Shown here: in pieces, positions 51,762-55,697 of the stretch
How positions within the stretch are numbered: position 1 is the first letter of the stretch
How the letters are laid out: the number at the start of each line of letters is the position of its first letter
Assembly (NCBI RefSeq): GCF_028595325.1
Contig: NZ_JAQQXR010000017.1
Location: 1 to 55,697, forward strand
Source of the DNA: Janthinobacterium fluminis
GTDB lineage: Bacteria > Pseudomonadota > Gammaproteobacteria > Burkholderiales > Burkholderiaceae_D
Length of the DNA stretch: 55,697 nucleotides
Direction: 5' to 3'
Notes under the pieces: generated by a model
Databases searched by the model: none
Seen by the model: only the letters and a program-made list of their open reading frames with translations
Told to the model about the DNA's origin: nothing
Translations under genes and position numbers: made by a program

Positions 51762-53390
51762 ATGCGCGTCAATACGCCAATCACGCAAAACGAATATGTC
51801 TTACATGACGGCATGACCATTGTTTCCACCACGGATTTGCAGGGCAATATCAATTACGCGAATCCCTATTTTGTCGAGGTCAGCGGTTATTCCCGGCATG
51901 AATTGCTCGGCGCGCCGCAAAACATCCTGCGCCATCCCGACATGCCGGCCGAGGCTTTCGCCGACATGTGGGCGACGATCAAGCTGGGCAAGCCCTGGAC
52001 GGGCCTGGTCAAGAACCGCTGCAAGAGCGGCGATTTCTATTGGGTGCTGGCGAACGTCACCCCCGTCATCGAAGACGGCAAGCCGGTCGGCTATATGTCG
52101 GTGCGCACCAAGCCCAGCCGCGAACAAGTGCGCGAGGCCGGCGAGTTGTACCAGCGTATCAAGAGCGGCAAGGCGGCCGGCTTCGCCTTGCGCGGCGGCA
52201 AAGTGGTGCGGCGCGGCTGGCCGGGCCGCCTCGCCGCGCTGCGGCAGATGCCGCTGGCCCGGCACATCGGGCTGAACGGGGCGCTGTTGGCGCTGCTGAT
52301 GTTGTTGCTGGGCGGCGCCGTCCTGGGCGTGGACGGCGACACCAGCGCGGCCGCGCGCGCCGCCCTGGGCGCGCTGGCGGCCGGCGGCGTCGCGCTGGCG
52401 CTGTATTTTTGGTTCAGCCTGCATCGGGGCCTGGTCTCCCCCCTGCGGGAGGCCGTTGCCGGCGCGCGCAGGATGGCCGGTGGCGACCTGACCGGCGGCA
52501 TGCCGGCCGGCGGCGAAGGCGACATGGGCCAGTTGATGGCGGCGCTGCGCCAGATGAATATCAATCTGCACAGCATCATCGGCGATGTGCGCGGCAATTT
52601 CGAGGATATCCGCGTGGCCACGGCGGAAATCGCCACCGGCAATATGGACTTGTCCGGCCGCACCGAGTCGCAGGCGTCCAGCCTGGAGCAGACGGCGGCC
52701 AGCATGGAGGAATTGACGTCGACGGTGCAAAACAGCGCCAGCCACGTCGCCAGCGCGAATGCGCTGGCCGGCCAGGCGGCGGCCATCGCCGCCCAGGGCG
52801 GCAGCATCGTCGCCGAGGTCGTGACGACGATGGACGAGATCAGCGCGTCCTCGCGCAAGATCCTCGACATCATCGGCTTGATCGACGGCATCGCTTTCCA
52901 GACCAACATCCTGGCGCTGAACGCGGCCGTCGAGGCGGCGCGGGCCGGCGAGCACGGCCGCGGCTTCGCCGTCGTCGCCGGCGAGGTGCGCAGCCTGGCG
53001 CAGCGTTCGGCCACGGCCGCCAAGGAGGTCAAGCAGTTGATCGACCATTCGATCGCCACGGTGAACGCCGGCACGCAGCTCACCAGCGGCGCCGGCGCGA
53101 CGATGGCCGAGGTGATCGCCTCGGTCGGCCGGGTCACGCAAGTGATGGATGCCATTTCCTCGACGACGCGCGAGCAGAGCCAGGGCATCGGCCAGGTCAA
53201 CCAGGCCGTGATCCAGATGGACGGCATCACCCAGCAGAACGCGGCGCTGGTCGAGCAGGCCGCGGCGGCGGCCGCCAATCTGGCGCTGCGCACGGACAGC
53301 GTGGCGCAGTCGATCGGCGTGTTCAAGCTGAGGACGGTGCCGGCGCGCAAGGCGGCGCCGGCGCGCCTGGCGCGCAAGACGCAGCGCTAA
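51762..53390 (+). CDS. Aer-type PAS chemoreceptor
   Basis: 542 residues, ribosome site GAGGAAGAGG. The N-terminal PAS (about 10-120) reads NYANPYFVEVSGYSRHELLGAPQNILRHP, as in Aer/energy taxis receptors that bind FAD. Two hydrophobic segments (about 168-190 and 195-212) anchor it, followed by a HAMP-like LVSPLREAVAGARRMAGG and a standard MCP signalling tip (IDGIAFQTNILALNAAVEAAR). It should read redox state and signal to CheA. No che genes are in the window. Confidence 0.92.
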   Translation: MRVNTPITQNEYVLHDGMTIVSTTDLQGNINYANPYFVEVSGYSRHELLGAPQNILRHPDMPAEAFADMWATIKLGKPWTGLVKNRCKSGDFYWVLANVTPVIEDGKPVGYMSVRTKPSREQVREAGELYQRIKSGKAAGFALRGGKVVRRGWPGRLAALRQMPLARHIGLNGALLALLMLLLGGAVLGVDGDTSAAARAALGALAAGGVALALYFWFSLHRGLVSPLREAVAGARRMAGGDLTGGMPAGGEGDMGQLMAALRQMNINLHSIIGDVRGNFEDIRVATAEIATGNMDLSGRTESQASSLEQTAASMEELTSTVQNSASHVASANALAGQAAAIAAQGGSIVAEVVTTMDEISASSRKILDIIGLIDGIAFQTNILALNAAVEAARAGEHGRGFAVVAGEVRSLAQRSATAAKEVKQLIDHSIATVNAGTQLTSGAGATMAEVIASVGRVTQVMDAISSTTREQSQGIGQVNQAVIQMDGITQQNAALVEQAAAAAANLALRTDSVAQSIGVFKLRTVPARKAAPARLARKTQR

Positions 53391-53415
53391 GCGACCGCGG
53401 CGCCGCCATTCCCCT

Positions 53416-53781
53416 TCAATATTCCGTGTACTTGCGGGCGTCGCCGCGCACCAGCCCGGCCGGATATTTCTCCCCGTTGAGGCGCATTTTCTCCAGCACG
53501 GCCTCGCGCAGGTCGACATGGCATTTGTCCGCCAGGCGTATCAGGTAGACGAGGACGTCGGCCATTTCATGGCGTATGCCGAGGCGCTTCTTGTCGTCGA
53601 GTTCGGCGTCGGCGCCGCTGGGCAGCCACTGGAAATGCTCGACCAGCTCCGCCACCTCGACCGACAAGGCCATCGCCAGGTTTTTCGGCGTGTGGAACTG
53701 GTCCCAGTCGCGCTCGGCGGAAAACGCCCGCGCCAGCTCGCGCAATTCGATCAGGCTGTCCTGCGCCCCGTCCTTGTCCAT
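53416..53781 (-). CDS. MazG-like nucleotide pyrophosphohydrolase
   Basis: 121 residues. The four-helix NTP-PPase pattern is seen: EVAELVEHFQW with the E-x-x-E motif, then HEMADVLVYLIRLAD with the second metal site E-x-x-D. Resembles dCTP/RS21-C6-type house-cleaning pyrophosphatases that remove non-standard nucleotides. It sits between two chemoreceptor genes with no shared function. Confidence 0.88.
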   Translation of the reverse strand: MDKDGAQDSLIELRELARAFSAERDWDQFHTPKNLAMALSVEVAELVEHFQWLPSGADAELDDKKRLGIRHEMADVLVYLIRLADKCHVDLREAVLEKMRLNGEKYPAGLVRGDARKYTEY

Positions 53782-53993
53782 GCCCCTGTGCTCCCCGGTT
53801 GGGCGCGGCCCGTGCCGGCGCGCCAGGCCTGCATCTTAGCACCGCGCGGCGTTGCGCGGATGCCGCAGGCAGAGCGCCATTTACTGACCCAGCGCAGAAA
53901 CACGGAGTTTCAATTGAGATATCTTTTATTTTCCTGAAGGGAAAAGCCGGCATCGTCGGCAACGATCCGCCCCCATATGAAAGGTAGGATTCC

Positions 53994-55676
53994 ATGTTGA
54001 AGAATATCAAGATCAGGACGCTGATCGTTTCGACGCTGGTTTTTTTTGTGGCGATGCTCTTGTTTATCGGCGGCCTAGGCGGCCATAGCATCCACAATAC
54101 CAGCATCTTGCTGGAAAACACGGCGAAGAAGGACGCCAAGGTCAGCGCCAGGCTGGTCGAGCGCATCCGCTTCAAGATGGAAATCAACCGCAGCCAGATT
54201 TTGCAGGCGCTGCAGCACAACCCCGTCATGGAGTGGGCCAAATTGCACGACCATCCGCTGACCGTACATTTCAAGACGATAGAGGACACCAACGCCGAGA
54301 TCAACAAGCTGCTGTCGGCCTACCGCGACGCTATCGCCACGACGGCGGAGCGCAACCTGGTCGAGCAGTGGTTGTCGGTCAGCGCCAACCTGGGCATGAA
54401 CGCCGTCGCCGCCGCCAGCGCCGAGATCCAGCAGCAGAAGTGGGACGACGCGGAAAAAGTGCTGATCAAGACCATCAACCCCTCTTACCGCAACTCCGAT
54501 CCGCTGCTGCAGGAGCTCACGGAGCTGCTGGCGCAGCGCTCGACGCGCGACGCCGACGCCGTCCACGCGACGATCGCGGCGACGGCCTGGTTGATGGGCG
54601 CGGCGATCGTGGTAGCGTCCGTGCTTAGCGTGCTGATCGGCGTGGTGCTGGTGCGCGGCATCACCGGGCCGCTGGGGCAGGCCGTCGGCATCGCCCGCGG
54701 CGTCGCCGCCGGCCGCCTGAGCGGGCGCATCGGCGTCGACTCGGACAACGAGATCGGCCAGCTGATCCGCGCCCTCAGCGAGATGGACGCCAGCCTGTTC
54801 GCCATCGTGCGCGACGTGCGCGGCGCCACCGACACGATAGATGGCGCCTCCGGGCGTATCGTGGCCGGCAACCAGGAACTGTCGAACCGCACCGAGCAGC
54901 AGGCCGGCTCGCTCGAAGAGACGGCCTCGTCTATGGTGCAACTGACCGAGACGGTGCGGCGCAACGGCGACAACGCGCGCCAGGCCAACGCGCTGGCGCT
55001 GTCGGCGGCCGAGGTGGCCGGCCAGGGCGGCGCCGTGGTGTCGCAGGTGGTGGCGACGATGGGCTCGATCAACGAGTCGGCCAAGAAGATCGTCGACATC
55101 ATCGGCGTCATCGACGGCATCGCCTTCCAGACCAACATCCTGGCGCTGAACGCGGCCGTCGAGGCGGCCAGGGCCGGCGAGCAGGGCCGCGGCTTCGCCG
55201 TCGTCGCCAGCGAGGTGCGCAATCTGGCCCAGCGCAGCGCCAGCGCGGCCAAGGAAATCAAGACGCTGATCGACGATTCGGTCGAGCAGGTCACCTTCGG
55301 CGCGCGCCTGGTCGACCAGGCCGGCAAGACGATGGGCGACATCGTCACCAGCGTCAACCGGGTCACCGCCATCATGGGCGAGATCACGGTCGCCAGCAGG
55401 GAGCAGAGCGAGGGCATCGACCACATCAGCAAGGCCATCCACGACATGGACGGCGCCACCCAGCAAAACGCCAAGATGGTCGAGGATGCCGCCAGCGCGT
55501 CCGACGCGCTGGAGCAGCAGGCGAAAAAGCTGGTGCAACTGGTCAGCGTGTTCAAGTTGTCGGACCTGGCGCCGGCCCGCCCGGTTTTCGCCGCGCCGCC
55601 GCGCCCCAGCCAGGGGCCGCTGCGCAGCCTCGCGGCGGCGCCCGCCGCGGCGGCGCGGCGCGCCCGGCGCGCCTGA
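53994..55676 (+). CDS. Methyl-accepting chemotaxis protein with helical periplasmic domain
   Basis: 560 residues, ribosome site GTAGGAT. Membrane helix 1 at about 8-30, periplasmic four-helix-bundle-type domain to ~190, helix 2 about 198-222, HAMP with RGITGPLGQAVGIARGVAAGRLSG, then the MCP coiled coil with IDGIAFQTNILALNAAVEAAR. The last ~30 residues are Ala/Pro/Arg-rich without a CheR-binding pentapeptide. The ligand cannot be inferred. It ends just before the window edge. Confidence 0.92.
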   Translation: MLKNIKIRTLIVSTLVFFVAMLLFIGGLGGHSIHNTSILLENTAKKDAKVSARLVERIRFKMEINRSQILQALQHNPVMEWAKLHDHPLTVHFKTIEDTNAEINKLLSAYRDAIATTAERNLVEQWLSVSANLGMNAVAAASAEIQQQKWDDAEKVLIKTINPSYRNSDPLLQELTELLAQRSTRDADAVHATIAATAWLMGAAIVVASVLSVLIGVVLVRGITGPLGQAVGIARGVAAGRLSGRIGVDSDNEIGQLIRALSEMDASLFAIVRDVRGATDTIDGASGRIVAGNQELSNRTEQQAGSLEETASSMVQLTETVRRNGDNARQANALALSAAEVAGQGGAVVSQVVATMGSINESAKKIVDIIGVIDGIAFQTNILALNAAVEAARAGEQGRGFAVVASEVRNLAQRSASAAKEIKTLIDDSVEQVTFGARLVDQAGKTMGDIVTSVNRVTAIMGEITVASREQSEGIDHISKAIHDMDGATQQNAKMVEDAASASDALEQQAKKLVQLVSVFKLSDLAPARPVFAAPPRPSQGPLRSLAAAPAAAARRARRA

Positions 55677-55697
55677 GCCGGCGTCGTCGTCCCCGCG

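Overview
The window is a chromosomal segment of a GC-rich Gram-negative bacterium. Its gene content (TamA/TamB, a CzcICBA efflux pump, an orphan MshQ-like adhesin, Aer-type and HAMP-type chemoreceptors, a MukB-type condensin of the MksFEB type and many DUF3108/DUF3016/DUF2059/DUF4424 envelope proteins) and its codon bias point to a betaproteobacterium of the Oxalobacteraceae (Massilia/Duganella/Janthinobacterium type). That placement is an inference from protein families; the window holds no rRNA, tRNA or CRISPR array.

Layout. 1-1650: two tandem DUF3108 envelope proteins. 1815-6732: a compact three-gene SMC condensin operon, order kleisin-like (MksF/JetA), winged-helix (MksE/JetB), SMC ATPase (MksB/JetC), with no MksG/JetD nuclease beside it. 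6759-7751: a DUF4424 secreted protein. 7767-10436: two paralogous MarR regulators flanking a translationally coupled MFS transporter and a GIY-YIG-like small protein, each regulator with a similar palindrome in front. 10573-14845: DUF1003 protein, membrane protein, S9 peptidase, a 46-residue proline-rich protein and a 79-residue protein. 14911-21230: the tamA-tamB operon (minus strand). 21352-26430: queC, DUF2059, CHASE-GGDEF cyclase, small membrane protein, another small proline-rich protein and a 165-residue hypothetical. 26442-28839: a decayed IS1380-family element with perfect 17-bp ends; its transposase gene survives only as N-terminal, middle and C-terminal pieces, and a complete hipBA toxin-antitoxin operon sits between them. 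28835-34923: czcICBA heavy-metal efflux operon (minus strand), whose last gene takes its stop codon from the IS end. 35052-38511: a double-GAF histidine kinase and a convergent REC-DUF3369-HD-GYP response regulator. 38923-42530: DUF3016 protein, thioesterase, periplasmic solute-binding protein, HxlR regulator and an Rpn-type PD-(D/E)XK nuclease. 42607-49354: bactofilin-like/MshQ adhesin, dienelactone hydrolase, SRPBCC protein and a DEAD-box helicase with two DbpA RNA-binding domains. 49445-55676: second S9 peptidase, Aer-type receptor, MazG-like pyrophosphohydrolase and a second chemoreceptor.

The most notable signals are (i) the hipBA cassette lodged inside an IS1380 transposase gene, with four 17-bp operator copies placed exactly 26 bp apart around its promoter; (ii) three copies of a near-perfect 55-61 bp palindrome family (core GGGGACRGACC.CGATT) in intergenic gaps, one abutting the czcI promoter; (iii) the condensin operon lacking its nuclease; and (iv) the paired MarR regulators with shared operator design. 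c-di-GMP metabolism is represented by one synthase and one HD-GYP hydrolase, and envelope and signalling proteins dominate the rest.
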